This document shows, piece by piece, positions 28,701 through 37,002 of a stretch of 64,000 nt of DNA. The translations under genes were made by a program, and so were the position numbers. Under the pieces are notes generated by a model that searched no databases, was not told the DNA's origin, and worked only from the letters and a program-made list of their open reading frames with translations. Each line of letters starts with the position of its first letter. Within the stretch, counting starts at the first letter, position 1. Source of the stretch: Pseudomonas sp. LP_7_YM (lineage in GTDB: Bacteria; Pseudomonadota; Gammaproteobacteria; Pseudomonadales; Pseudomonadaceae); NCBI RefSeq assembly GCF_004364435.1, contig NZ_SOCT01000002.1, positions 744,001-808,000 of the forward strand. Direction: 5' to 3'.

Positions 28701-29806
28701 GCATCCAGCCAGTACAGGGCAAGCGCCAGCAGCAACCCGTCCAGGCCATTCAACGTGTCGGGCAGAAAGGCGGATGAGAGGGATGACGTCTCACCTTGCA
28801 GTTGTTCGAGCAGGTGAAGGAGCACCACGTAGGCACGGCCGTAGCGCTCTTTGTCGCCCAGAGTGATGGCCTGCTTGAGGGCTGCACGATGCTGGGGGGC
28901 GTTCTCCGCAATCAGCGCCAGGCAGTAAAACGCATTGAGCACTGGCGGCAGATCGATCCTGCGCTTCTTGGTGAGCCTGCGCATTTCGCTAAGCCAGGTA
29001 CGCAGCAACAGCAACGTCTCGCTCACCTGGCCGCGCAGCAATAAATGAATGGTTTGGTGCAGCAAGGCCAGTTCTTCGATTTCGATGTATTCAAGCGTTC
29101 CCCAGTCGCCACGCCACAGGGCCTGAAGTGACAGCTCAAGCCCCAGGGCCCTGCTCGGTCGAGCCTCCATTTCGCGCAGCGCCAAGGGGTAGCTGTGGCC
29201 GGCCGGGCTCAGCAGGGTGTTGAGCAGATTGAGGTGATCCTCCACCAGCAACAGGCGTATGTCGTCTTCCAGCCGGGCGAAGACCTTGAGTCCTTCAGGG
29301 TCGGCCTGCAGCACGCGCATGGGATGATCGACGGGGGATTGCGTGTGGACGAACAGAAACGTAGCCAAACGCAACGAATGCGCCAGTCCACGCAGGTCAC
29401 CACTGAGCAGGTTCAGCCAGAGGTCCTGCAGGATCCGCGACCGGGACGGCGTTTGCCATTCACTGAGCAAGGGCAGGCCGGTTTTGATTTCATGCAGCCA
29501 GTGCTCGCAATCTGCCGACTCCAGCAAGCTCAGCAATACCTGATTGCGCCGTTGTGGTGCGACACCGAAGTAGCGACCCTCAGGCCGCTCCTCCAGCACG
29601 ATCCACTCCTGCTCATGCAGCAAATCCAGCAATGCGGACAGCGTATCGGCGTCCACCGGTTTGCCGTCAGCGTCGGATGCCCCAAGGGGGCGCAGCAGCT
29701 TGAGCAGCGAACTCTTGCCTTTACCAGGGAATGACGTCACCAACCCGTACAAGACCGTCATGCAGTGATCGGGCAGGGAATCGGGAGCGGCTGACTGGGT
29801 GGGCAT
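25718..29806 (-). CDS. large SNF2-family DNA translocase/helicase
   Basis: A 1362-residue Swi2/Snf2 ATPase. The start at 29806 has GAGG six bases upstream; the frame continues to 29902 without a good site. Residues 1 to about 850 show no domain I can name. A Snf2 N-terminal domain with Walker A DMGLGKT (about 937-943) and Walker B LDEAQAIKN (about 1022-1030) follows. A helicase C domain contains FLISLKAGGSGLNL and AHRMGQ. Bacterial relatives are widespread in Pseudomonas, with suggested roles in RNA polymerase recycling or DNA repair. It converges on the achromobactin operon with about 170 bases between. The helicase call is certain; the cellular role is unknown. Confidence 0.9.
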   Translation of the reverse strand: MPTQSAAPDSLPDHCMTVLYGLVTSFPGKGKSSLLKLLRPLGASDADGKPVDADTLSALLDLLHEQEWIVLEERPEGRYFGVAPQRRNQVLLSLLESADCEHWLHEIKTGLPLLSEWQTPSRSRILQDLWLNLLSGDLRGLAHSLRLATFLFVHTQSPVDHPMRVLQADPEGLKVFARLEDDIRLLLVEDHLNLLNTLLSPAGHSYPLALREMEARPSRALGLELSLQALWRGDWGTLEYIEIEELALLHQTIHLLLRGQVSETLLLLRTWLSEMRRLTKKRRIDLPPVLNAFYCLALIAENAPQHRAALKQAITLGDKERYGRAYVVLLHLLEQLQGETSSLSSAFLPDTLNGLDGLLLALALYWLDAPQVRQEAWRTRLQDYRDELARDEYLWLAAEFDALIAIQFGQPRQLTQVHRSAGLQPLVELCHRQEAWEHALNALSQLRPGKGPATPAADEKNTRLAWTLLLTDYWMKVEPREQKRNAKGQWSKGRTVALKRLVEDGDLMDFLCEQDRQTISAIQASYHYASPEYELPAVHALPRLVGHPALYWEDAPDVRIDLQAGQATLHLQSRAEQIQVRLEPAGILDAGDTYVHKETPTRLLVYPISRELRKIADIVGHSLSVPASAKAQLIEAVSAIAPLLPIHSDIPELTGHLDQEPADTRLYAHLLPLAEGVRLQLLVRPLADGSWFRPGQGAENLLGEREGKPLQVCRDLAGERHALQQVLESCPGLAYADSDGQEWQLDQPQHALQLLSELHALDGELLHCIWPEGERMRIKARPGLTQLKLGLRQQGDWFVLQGNITLDDGRVLQLKELMELLKASPGRFLRLNERDWLALDDSLRKRLDELAHLTDRVNDQGLRLSTLTSPLLASLAQEVGQFDADASWQTHLEKLQSLRHYQPQVPGGLQAELRDYQHDGFVWLARLAHWGVGACLADDMGLGKTVQTLALLLQRASLGPQLVVAPTSVTLNWQAESARFAPGLKLRLYQQQRSLDDLGPGDLVIVSYGLLQLDTAAFTGQRWTSVVLDEAQAIKNAQTKRSQTVMALQADFRMIATGTPLENHLGELWNLFRFINPGLLGSQESFAARFATAIEQGDLAARRALKALIQPFILRRLKSQVLEELPARTEITYKVPLSDEEAHQYEALRQQAVANLSRLDPKQGKSMQVLSEITRLRRFCCHPSLVLPGSTLQSSKLQAFTEIVSELLENRHKALVFSQFVDHLSIVRAWLDQQGIAYQYLDGATPAKERQNRVNAFQAGVGDIFLISLKAGGSGLNLTAADYVIHLDPWWNPAVEDQASDRAHRMGQQRPVTIYRLVTENSIEEQIVGLHGRKRDLADSLLDGGEISAKLDADALLELLKG

Positions 29807-29995
29807 TCTGGACCTCGTGGCACGGCTGGGAGGAGGACATCTTCTCCCACGGCAAAGGCTCCATTTTAACGAGACGCACCGGGTTGTCGACTTTCGATCC
29901 ATTGGCCTGCATCTGTGACCTCTGCATGCTCAGGCCGCGAGTCGACTCCCTCCTGCCGTTCTACCGTTGACCGGGTCTCTGGCGATCCGGCGTGT

Positions 29996-31360
29996 TTAAG
30001 CGGGCACCTGCGCCTTCTGCGCCTGCGTAGCCTGCGCTTCATCCCTGGCTGCGGTGTAGCGGTTGGCCGGGAACGCCAGACCGAAATGCTCACGCAAGGT
30101 AGAGCCGGTGTAGTGCCTGCGATGCAGGTCGCGGTTTTGCAGCACCGGAATCACCCATTCGGTGAAGCATCTCAGGCCGTCGGGCAGCAAGGAGTTGATG
30201 ATAAAGCCATCGGCTGCCCCATTCTCGAACCAGTGTTGGATCTGGTCGGCGACCTGCTCCGGGGTGCCGACAAACTCCCGGCGAGGACGCGAAAAATCCA
30301 GTGCCACCTGCCGCAGCGTCAGATTGTGCTCCCGTGCTTGTCGCTTGATGCGGTCCGAACCGCCTTTCTGGCTGTTGGAGCCCAGATCGCCGAGGTCCGG
30401 GAACGGCTCGTCCAGCGGGTAGCGGGTGAAGTCATGATCGTTGAACGGACGACCCAGTGCGACGATGGCGTCCTCGATACTCACCAGCGCCACGGCCTGC
30501 TGATAACGGTGCTCCACTTCCTCGGGATTGCGCCCTACGATCGGGCGAATTCCCGGCAGGATAGACAAGTCGTCCGCCTTGCGAGCGAAACCCTCGGCCC
30601 GGCGTTTCAGGTCGGCGTAGTAGGCCTTCGACTCCTCGAACGATTCGGCATGGACGAAAATGGCGTCGGAATATTCAGCCGCGAAATTGCGCCCGTCCTC
30701 GGAAGTGCCGGCCTGGAACAGCACCGGCTGGCCTTGCCTGGAACGTGCGATGTTCAGCGGACCCTTGACCTGAAAGAACTCACCCTGGTGGTTCAGCGAA
30801 TGCAGCTTGCCGCGGTCGAAGAATTCGCCGGTGTGTTTGTTGCGGGTGAAGGCATCGTCTTCCCAGGAGTCCCACAGCCCTTTGACCGTCGATACGTGTT
30901 CTCTGGCGATGCGATAGCGCACGGCATGGGGTGGATGTTCTGCCTTGCTGAAGTTTTCCGCCGTTGCGCTCAGCCAGGAGGTGACGATGTTCCAGCCAGC
31001 GCGCCCGCCGCTGATGTGATCCAGAGAAGAAATTTGCCGTGCCACCTGAAACGGTTCGGTGTAACTGACCGTGACGGTCGCCACCAGCCCGATCTTCGAG
31101 GTCGTGGCCGCCAGCGCCGACAGAAGGGTCAGCGGCTCGAAACGGTTGAGGTAGTGCGGGCTGGATTTCTCATGAATGTGCAGGCTATCGGCAATGAAGA
31201 CGAAATCGAATTTCGCGTCCTCGGCCAAGCGGGCCTGGCCTTGGTACCAGCCGAAATGGGTGCTGGCATCGGCCTGTGCATCCGGGTGGCGCCATTCTCC
31301 CCAGCCGTGGCCGACACCATGGACCATGGCGCCGAATTTGAGTTGACGAGGTGTGCTCAT
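29996..31360 (-). CDS. NtaA/SnaA/DszA-type FMN-dependent monooxygenase
   Basis: A 454-residue bacterial-luciferase-like monooxygenase that uses FMNH2 supplied by a partner reductase to oxidise an organosulfur or related compound. The N-terminal half has the family signature FVFIADSLHI (about 53-62), TVSYTEPFQVARQISSLDHIS-like core and RAGWNIVTSW (about 117-126). AGGAG lies nine bases before the ATG. It follows a sulfonate-type binding protein gene by 25 bases on the same strand, so the two form an operon. The substrate is not visible; context suggests sulfur scavenging. No reductase gene is present nearby. Confidence 0.88.
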   Translation of the reverse strand: MSTPRQLKFGAMVHGVGHGWGEWRHPDAQADASTHFGWYQGQARLAEDAKFDFVFIADSLHIHEKSSPHYLNRFEPLTLLSALAATTSKIGLVATVTVSYTEPFQVARQISSLDHISGGRAGWNIVTSWLSATAENFSKAEHPPHAVRYRIAREHVSTVKGLWDSWEDDAFTRNKHTGEFFDRGKLHSLNHQGEFFQVKGPLNIARSRQGQPVLFQAGTSEDGRNFAAEYSDAIFVHAESFEESKAYYADLKRRAEGFARKADDLSILPGIRPIVGRNPEEVEHRYQQAVALVSIEDAIVALGRPFNDHDFTRYPLDEPFPDLGDLGSNSQKGGSDRIKRQAREHNLTLRQVALDFSRPRREFVGTPEQVADQIQHWFENGAADGFIINSLLPDGLRCFTEWVIPVLQNRDLHRRHYTGSTLREHFGLAFPANRYTAARDEAQATQAQKAQVPA

Positions 31361-31385
31361 GTGGGTGCTCTCCTGGGTCTAACGC

Positions 31386-32396
31386 TTAGCGCGCAGCTTG
31401 CGAAGGGGTCTGCCCTGCAGCCTGTTCGGCAGCCAGGCGGATGGCGTTGAATTGCGGATCGAAGCCGTTGGAGACATCCACATGCCGGGTGAGGATGCCT
31501 TCGCGCTGGTAAATGTCGGCGGTGTTTTGCAGGCCCTTCACCACGCTGTCGTCGATGCTTACAGGCTCCATCCGGGTGTCACGGTTGACGGCCAGATGCA
31601 CTTCGAGGGGCAGGCCGGTGACCTTGGTCTGAGCGGCGGCGTATTCCTTGGGATGGGTGTTGGCCCAGCGATAAGCGCGGTCCAGACGCACGACGAAGTC
31701 ATCGAGCTGCGCGCGTTTCCCGGCGATGGCCTTGCTGGTCGCGGCGAGGTAGGAGTGGTTGGTTAACAGGTCCGGGCCGTTGGGCAGGATGCGTGCGCCG
31801 CTTTGGGTGGCGACCGTGGTGTAAGGCGCCCAGGTGGCCCAGGCGTCAGCATCACCATTGTCGAGGATCAGCCGCGATTCGCTTGGCAGCAAGTAGACGA
31901 AGTTGACGTCGCCGGTTGTAAGGCCGGCTTCGTCGAGTGCGCGCATCGCCAGGTAATGGCCGATGGAACCGCGTCCGGTGACGATGCGCTTGCCCTTGAG
32001 GTCGGCTACGGATTTGATCGGCGAATCGTTACGCACGATCAGTGCCGTGGTGTAGCGGCCGTCGACATGGGTAATGCTGATCACTTTCAGCGGAGCGCCA
32101 GCACCCAGCGCGAACACATAAGGCGCATCGCCCAGTGCGCCGACATCGACCGCGCCAGCGTTCAGCGCTTCACCCAAGGGCGAGGCAGAAGGGAATTCGG
32201 AGAATTTGATCGGGTAGGGGACATCCTTCAGTTCGCCCGAGACTTCCAGCAAGACCTTCAATGCTGATTTCTGGTTGGCAACCAGCAGCGGCTGCAGCGT
32301 TTCGGCAGCCTGGCTGAATTGGCCGAAGGACAGCGCGAGCAGTGCACCCAGCAAAAGTTTTTTAGTGCGAAGGGCATTTGAAATCGGGGCGGGCAT
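31386..32396 (-). CDS. ABC transporter substrate-binding protein, aliphatic sulfonate type
   Basis: A 336-residue periplasmic binding protein of the SsuA/TauA/nitrate family. A signal peptide covers residues 1 to about 30 (RTKKLLLGALLALSFG, cleavage near SQAA/E). The ATG at 32396 has GGAG nine bases ahead; a GTG start 14 codons upstream is the alternative. Family segments VDVGALGDAPYVFALG and LKGKRIVTGRGSIGHYLAMRAL fit sulfonate binding. No permease or ATPase gene accompanies it in the window, so it must use transport parts encoded elsewhere. First gene of an operon with the monooxygenase. Confidence 0.88.
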   Translation of the reverse strand: MPAPISNALRTKKLLLGALLALSFGQFSQAAETLQPLLVANQKSALKVLLEVSGELKDVPYPIKFSEFPSASPLGEALNAGAVDVGALGDAPYVFALGAGAPLKVISITHVDGRYTTALIVRNDSPIKSVADLKGKRIVTGRGSIGHYLAMRALDEAGLTTGDVNFVYLLPSESRLILDNGDADAWATWAPYTTVATQSGARILPNGPDLLTNHSYLAATSKAIAGKRAQLDDFVVRLDRAYRWANTHPKEYAAAQTKVTGLPLEVHLAVNRDTRMEPVSIDDSVVKGLQNTADIYQREGILTRHVDVSNGFDPQFNAIRLAAEQAAGQTPSQAAR

Positions 32397-32512
32397 GAAG
32401 CGTGTCTCCAGGCTATGACGATGGGTCTGAGCCTCCACCTGGAGAAGGGGTCGGCCAAGGGTTATGACCTTATACGTATAAGAAACGAATTAGAAGTATC
32501 TTTTGGTTATAT

Positions 32513-32529
32513 GCTAATTATGTAATTAG
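32513..32529 (+). promoter_or_regulatory. putative sulfur-cluster operator, site A
   Basis: TATGCTAATTATGTAATTAG around 32510-32529 contains a near-palindrome, CTAATTA-TG-TAATTAG. It lies about 115 bases upstream of the binding-protein start and shares a GCTAAT core with sites C, D and E. The whole 32460-32600 segment is AT-rich, unlike the genes around it. Confidence 0.5.
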
Positions 32530-32693
32530 ATGATTTTTTCAGTGTCTTAATATCAGGTATTTGCATTAATTAACTGTCGAAATATTCATCGAACGTAGTA
32601 GGCGCGCGCTTTGGCCTGCGACAACGGGGCAGCTCAAATACCCCGTTATCTGAGCTGACGTGTGGCAGCCAAGTGCGCCCCTGCGAACGGGGA

Positions 32694-34274
32694 TCAGATC
32701 ACCCTGAACCCATGGGTGCCGTCACGCCCAAGCTGTTCCACCAACCCGAACTCCCAATCCAGATACGCCTGCATCGCTTCGCGCGGTGCGTCGGTGCCTT
32801 CATAGGGACGGCGGTAGCGGTCGATTCGAGGGGAGGCCAAATGGGTTTCACCGTTTTCCAGTTCGAACCCTGCGGTGATCCAGCTGGCCGTGCCGTCCTG
32901 GAGCAGGAACACCGGTTTGCCTGTCAGCGCTTCGACTTCCGGCACCGCCAGTCGCGCCAGCTTGCTGCTGCCACAGGTCAGTACGTACTGCTCTGCGTCG
33001 GGAATCTTGCGCAAGGCACTGGACAGGTCCGCGCGCAAGGTCCACCAGGCGCCGGGTATATGCTGCTTCACATAGTTGGCACTGGTGGTGAAGTCCAGCA
33101 CCGCCACATTGCCATGTGCCTGCCAGTGACGCAGGGTGTCGGCACTGATTTCCTCGACCTGCCACGGTGTCGGAGTCGGCGCACTCCACGGGCCTTTTTC
33201 GCTGAAGTCCTGAGCCCTGAGGTCGTCGAGGACGAACACTTCCCAACCCAGTTGCGCCAACCATGAGGCCGACATGTTGGCCCGTACGCCATTGTCGTCC
33301 GCCAGCGCGATCCGGGCGCCACGCACGCTGGCGTAGTGATCGGTTTCCTGCACCAACTGGCCACCGGGTGTCGAACGAGCCCCCGGCAAATGGCCGGCTT
33401 CATATTCTTCCGGCGTTCGCACATCGAACAGATACGTGGTGCGGGCCGTTCCGGCTTGCCATGTTGCCAGGTCGGCACGCTTGCCACGCTTCACACCTGC
33501 CTTGTCGGCCACTCTGCGGGCATCGATACGGGCCAGGTCCAGGGTCTGCTCACTGACCGCAGGAAAGCGCCGCTTTTGACCGTGGTCCAGCGTCTGCCCC
33601 GCCAACAGCCAGCCGATGGTGCCGTTGCGCAAGGCAGAGATCGGGTTCGGCAGACCGGCGTTCACCAGCGATTGGGTGCCGATGATGCTGCGCGTGCGTC
33701 CTGCGCAGTTGACGATGATGCGGGTCTGGGGATCAGGCGCCAGTTCGCGGGCGCGCAACACCAGCTCGGCCCCCGGCACGCTGACGCCGGTCGGAATGCT
33801 CATGGTCTGATATTCATCGAAGCGGCGAGCATCGAGCACCACCACGTCGGCCTTGCTGTCGAGCAACTGTTTCACGTGCTCGGCCGCCAGCGACGGAGTG
33901 TGACGATGATGCTCCACGAGTTCGCCGAATGCCTTGCTCGGTACGTTCACATCGATGAACAGCTCGCCACCCGCATCCCGCCAGCCTTGCAATCCGCCTT
34001 GCAGCGCCTTGACGTCGCTGTAACCCAGATCCGCCAGGCGGGCGAGGGCAGTTTGAACCAGGCCTTCGCCGTTATCGTAGAGCGTGATCGCCGTATCGCG
34101 ACGAGGAATTCGCGACAGCACCTCCAGCTCCAGTTTCGACAGCGGGATATTGGCAGCGAACAGCGGATGGGCTTCAGCGAACGGCGCTTCTTCGCGCACA
34201 TCCACCAAGGCGACTTCTGCGCCGGCCAGCAGCGCTTTGCGAATATCGGCGAATGATCGTGTGCTTTGAGTCAT
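32694..34274 (-). CDS. four-domain rhodanese-like sulfurtransferase
   Basis: A 526-residue cytoplasmic protein made of four rhodanese homology domains, about residues 8-100, 125-235, 260-352 and 378-475. Only domains 2 and 4 keep the persulfide-forming cysteine (Cys190 in VNCAGRTRS, Cys434 in TCGSSKLA). Domains 1 and 3 have aspartate in the equivalent loops (Asp67 in LYDNGEG, Asp326 in LADDNGVRA). It probably moves sulfane sulfur or releases sulfite from products of the adjacent thiol dioxygenase. Its ATG overlaps the last base of that gene's TAA stop, so the two are translated together. No signal peptide. Confidence 0.9.
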   Translation of the reverse strand: MTQSTRSFADIRKALLAGAEVALVDVREEAPFAEAHPLFAANIPLSKLELEVLSRIPRRDTAITLYDNGEGLVQTALARLADLGYSDVKALQGGLQGWRDAGGELFIDVNVPSKAFGELVEHHRHTPSLAAEHVKQLLDSKADVVVLDARRFDEYQTMSIPTGVSVPGAELVLRARELAPDPQTRIIVNCAGRTRSIIGTQSLVNAGLPNPISALRNGTIGWLLAGQTLDHGQKRRFPAVSEQTLDLARIDARRVADKAGVKRGKRADLATWQAGTARTTYLFDVRTPEEYEAGHLPGARSTPGGQLVQETDHYASVRGARIALADDNGVRANMSASWLAQLGWEVFVLDDLRAQDFSEKGPWSAPTPTPWQVEEISADTLRHWQAHGNVAVLDFTTSANYVKQHIPGAWWTLRADLSSALRKIPDAEQYVLTCGSSKLARLAVPEVEALTGKPVFLLQDGTASWITAGFELENGETHLASPRIDRYRRPYEGTDAPREAMQAYLDWEFGLVEQLGRDGTHGFRVI

Positions 34275-34879
34275 TAGGCTTGATTCTCTTTGGACAGGTC
34301 CCAAATGTTCGGGAGGTAGGCGTTCGAATAGCCGGAAATGAACAGTTTTTCGCTGCCATCAGGTTGATAGACGGCACGCTTCACGGCGCCGATATTGGCG
34401 CCATAGACATGAATGCTGATCGAGACTTTATCGTCGAACGCATTGTTGACCTGATGGATGTCGTTGCTGCGCGGTGACAAGGTTTCGACGTCGCCGGGCT
34501 CCAGACGGATGGCCGCGCCTTCCCGTTGCAGATGCCCGTCGGCGCTGCGGGCGTAACCCTGCGAGTATTCCGCGCCGCGTAACATGCCGATCAGCCCCCA
34601 GACCCGGTGATCGTGAATTGGCGTGCTTTGTCCCGGTCCCCAGACAAAGCTGACAATGGAGAAGCGCTGGCGGGAGTCGGCATGCAGTAGAAATTGCTGG
34701 TAACGGGTCGGGTCGGCAATGGCGAACTCATCGGGTAGCCAATCGTCGTACCGCACCAGTTGGCCCAGCAGCTTGCCGCCGCGGTGCAGCAGATCGGCTT
34801 CAGGCGGGTGGCTGTCGATCAATTCGGCCAGGGCTGCGATAAAGGCCCGGAGCCGTTCCGGGTGTCGGGGAGGGGTCAT
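34274..34879 (-). CDS. 3-mercaptopropionate dioxygenase (cysteine dioxygenase family)
   Basis: A 201-residue cupin, non-heme Fe(II) thiol dioxygenase that adds O2 to a thiol to give a sulfinate. Iron ligands are His89, His91 and His142. The outer-sphere triad Ser155-His157-Tyr159 is present. Residues point to 3-mercaptopropionate rather than cysteine: Gln62 instead of the CDO arginine, Arg168 for the carboxylate, and Gly95 where CDO has the cross-linking cysteine. These positions match those reported for the Pseudomonas/Azotobacter enzyme with the same numbering. First gene of an operon with the multi-rhodanese, divergent from a LysR regulator, an arrangement I recall from P. aeruginosa PA2601-PA2603. 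Confidence 0.88.
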   Translation of the reverse strand: MTPPRHPERLRAFIAALAELIDSHPPEADLLHRGGKLLGQLVRYDDWLPDEFAIADPTRYQQFLLHADSRQRFSIVSFVWGPGQSTPIHDHRVWGLIGMLRGAEYSQGYARSADGHLQREGAAIRLEPGDVETLSPRSNDIHQVNNAFDDKVSISIHVYGANIGAVKRAVYQPDGSEKLFISGYSNAYLPNIWDLSKENQA

Positions 34880-34945
34880 GTGAATTCCGTGGAAGGGGCA
34901 GGACTCATTTGTACGAGTAATATAAGCATAATACCGACGCTTAAT

Positions 34946-34966
34946 ATGCTATTTATTGATGATTAG
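34946..34966 (+). promoter_or_regulatory. putative operator in the LysR/thiol dioxygenase divergent region, site B
   Basis: ATGCTATTTATTGATGATTAG resembles site A in layout (ATGCTA...TTAT...ATTAG). It sits in the 202-base divergent region of lysR and the dioxygenase, between AGCATA (34925-34930 region) and other AT-rich repeats. It is weaker than the other sites. Confidence 0.3.
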
Positions 34967-35081
34967 GTTATAACGAAAAAGCATTTCATAACCGCTGCAC
35001 AGGTTGTCGGGGTATCTATGCGGCATATTTGGAATTATGCTTTTTGCCTATCTTGTTTTTATTTTTCCATGTGCGAACCGT

Positions 35082-35987
35082 ATGAAAATTGACGATATCG
35101 ATGCCTTTGTCGCAGTGATTCGCTGCCAGTCGATCAGCCACGCCGCCGAGTCGCTGGAACTGACGCAGCCTGCGATCACCCGACGGGTGCAAAATTTCGA
35201 GCAGGCGTTGGGGGTCGAGTTGTTTGATCGCAACACCAAACCACTCAAGCCGACGGCGATGGGCCTTCAGGTCTACCAGAAGTGTCTGGCTATCCTGCGG
35301 GAAATGGATTCATTGCGTGAACTGGTGGCCAGCGATACGCCGCCCAGCGGCCTGCTGCGCCTGGGCGTGCCGCAAACCATCGGTGATGTGGTGCTGCTCG
35401 ATGCACTCAGGCATTTACGCGGTGAGTTTCCCGACCTGCGTGCGCAGGTGGTGACCGGCTGGGGCAGTCATCTGATCGGCAAGATCGAGAACGGCGAACT
35501 CGACGCCGCTGCGGCGCTGTTCCCGGCGGGCAAGATTTTCCCCGAAGGTATCATTGGCGAGTCCATCGGCAAGATGGAGCTGGTGGTGGTCTGCGCCAAG
35601 GAGCGTGTGCCGAAGAAGCCGATCAAGCTGGCCGAGTGTCACGATCAGGGTTTTGTGCTCAACCCGGACGGCTGTGGTTTTCGCGCAGGGTTGCAACGTA
35701 CCCTGGCCGATCAGGGGCTGGGCCTGAAGGTCAATCTGGAAACCTTTGGTACGGAATTGCAGTTGGGGCTGGTGGCCGATGGCATGGGTCTTGGACTGGT
35801 CCCGCGACCCTTGTTCGAGCGCAGTGCGCACCGGAACCTGCTGGGGTTGGTGCCGCTCAAGGATTTCAAGCCGGTGATGGATCTGTGGCTGATCTATCCG
35901 CGATACCTTGGCAATCTGCAAGCGCCGGTAGCATCCTTCGGGGCTCTCGTGGCGCAGGCGCTGAAGCAGGCTCGGAAGGCTGCGTGA
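35082..35987 (+). CDS. LysR-family transcriptional regulator of the sulfur cluster
   Basis: A 301-residue LysR regulator. The N-terminal helix-turn-helix lies at about 16-52 (QSISHAAESLELTQPAITRRVQ), followed by the linker helix and an effector-binding domain from about 90. The start MKIDDIDAF at 35082 is the family N-terminus; upstream in-frame sequence is hydrophobic and not part of LysR proteins. Divergent transcription from the dioxygenase-rhodanese operon is the usual arrangement for a LysR protein controlling its neighbour. The inducer is unknown; a thiol or sulfinate is a guess. Confidence 0.9.
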   Translation: MKIDDIDAFVAVIRCQSISHAAESLELTQPAITRRVQNFEQALGVELFDRNTKPLKPTAMGLQVYQKCLAILREMDSLRELVASDTPPSGLLRLGVPQTIGDVVLLDALRHLRGEFPDLRAQVVTGWGSHLIGKIENGELDAAAALFPAGKIFPEGIIGESIGKMELVVVCAKERVPKKPIKLAECHDQGFVLNPDGCGFRAGLQRTLADQGLGLKVNLETFGTELQLGLVADGMGLGLVPRPLFERSAHRNLLGLVPLKDFKPVMDLWLIYPRYLGNLQAPVASFGALVAQALKQARKAA

Positions 35988-36013
35988 TTGCCTTCCTGGA
36001 AATAAAAAATATT

Positions 36014-36026
36014 GATAATTAGCTTA
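36014..36026 (-). promoter_or_regulatory. putative sulfur-cluster operator, site C
   Basis: On the minus strand this reads TAAGCTAATTATC, nearly identical to sites D and E. It is 82 bases upstream of the class II aldolase start, in a 120-base AT-rich promoter region. Confidence 0.5.
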
Positions 36027-36108
36027 GAAGAAAATGTGATTATTAAACTTTTTTCGGCGCGCATAGGCTTCCTGGATACCTCTACCCAAGACCTACAGGG
36101 AGTCATGC

Positions 36109-36909
36109 ATGAGCAATGTCAGTGCTTTGCCCGTTCAAACCGGTTCAAGCGACGTGCGCAGCCGGGTCAGTCCCGAAGAGTGGGAGGTGCGAATAAAGCT
36201 TGCCGCGGCGTATCGCATCGCTGCGCTCAAGCGTTGGACCGACCACATCTATACGCACTTTTCGGCGCGCGTGCCTGGCCCCGACGAGCACTTCCTGATC
36301 AATGCATTCGGGCTGCTGTTTGATGAAATCACTGCGTCGAATCTAGTCAAGGTCGACATCGACGGCACCCTCGTCGATGACCCTACCGGTCTTGGCATCA
36401 ACCACGCAGGCTATGTCATTCACAGCGCCATTCACGCGGCGCGGCCCGACCTGCAAGCGGTGTTGCACACTCACACCCGCGACGGCGTCGCGGTTTCGGC
36501 GCAGAAGAACGGCCTGCTGCTGATCTCCCAGCATTCTCTTGGTTTCTCGGGGCGCGTGGCCTATCACGGTTACGAGGGCATCGCGCAGGATCTGGGCGAG
36601 CGCGAACGGCTGGTGGCGGATCTGGGTGACAAGAACGTGATGATCCTGCGCAACCATGGCCTGCTCACGGCGGGCCTCAGCATCGAGCACGCCTTTCAGT
36701 TGCTGCACAACCTGGAATACGCCTGCACTATCCAGATCGCCGCGCAGGCTGCGGGCAATGCCGAGTTGATCTTCCCGCCGCAGGAGGTGGTGAAGAAAGT
36801 CGAGGAACAAGCCAAGGTCTTCAAGAGCGGCACCGGGCCGGGCGTGGCTCGGCACTGGAATGCGTTGATCCGCGAGCTGGACCGACACGGGACAGCGTAT
36901 AGGGAATAG
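36109..36909 (+). CDS. class II aldolase/adducin family protein
   Basis: A 266-residue zinc-dependent class II aldolase-fold protein (fuculose-phosphate aldolase/adducin head). Metal ligands are visible in VLHTHTRDG (His-x-His, about 122-124) and LRNHGLLTAG (about 182-191). The ATG at 36109 is the family start after a GGGAG-like site. It stands alone on the plus strand between the LysR gene and a convergent SsuD-like monooxygenase. It could cleave or decarboxylate a carbon skeleton left after desulfonation, but no substrate can be read from the sequence. Confidence 0.85.
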   Translation: MSNVSALPVQTGSSDVRSRVSPEEWEVRIKLAAAYRIAALKRWTDHIYTHFSARVPGPDEHFLINAFGLLFDEITASNLVKVDIDGTLVDDPTGLGINHAGYVIHSAIHAARPDLQAVLHTHTRDGVAVSAQKNGLLLISQHSLGFSGRVAYHGYEGIAQDLGERERLVADLGDKNVMILRNHGLLTAGLSIEHAFQLLHNLEYACTIQIAAQAAGNAELIFPPQEVVKKVEEQAKVFKSGTGPGVARHWNALIRELDRHGTAYRE

Positions 36910-36938
36910 CACAACCGCAGCGCATACGATCTTCCGGG

Positions 36939-36964
36939 GGCGTGAGCAAGCTCGCTCCCCACAA
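36939..36964. repeat. extragenic palindromic repeat between convergent genes
   Basis: GGCGTGAGCAAGCTCGCTCCCCACA is a common Pseudomonas intergenic sequence with the palindromic core GAGCAAGCTC. It lies in the 93-base convergent gap. Confidence 0.65.
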
Positions 36965-37002
36965 AGTGTCTATTCCCTGCTTCTATGACGTATCGACAGG
37001 GG

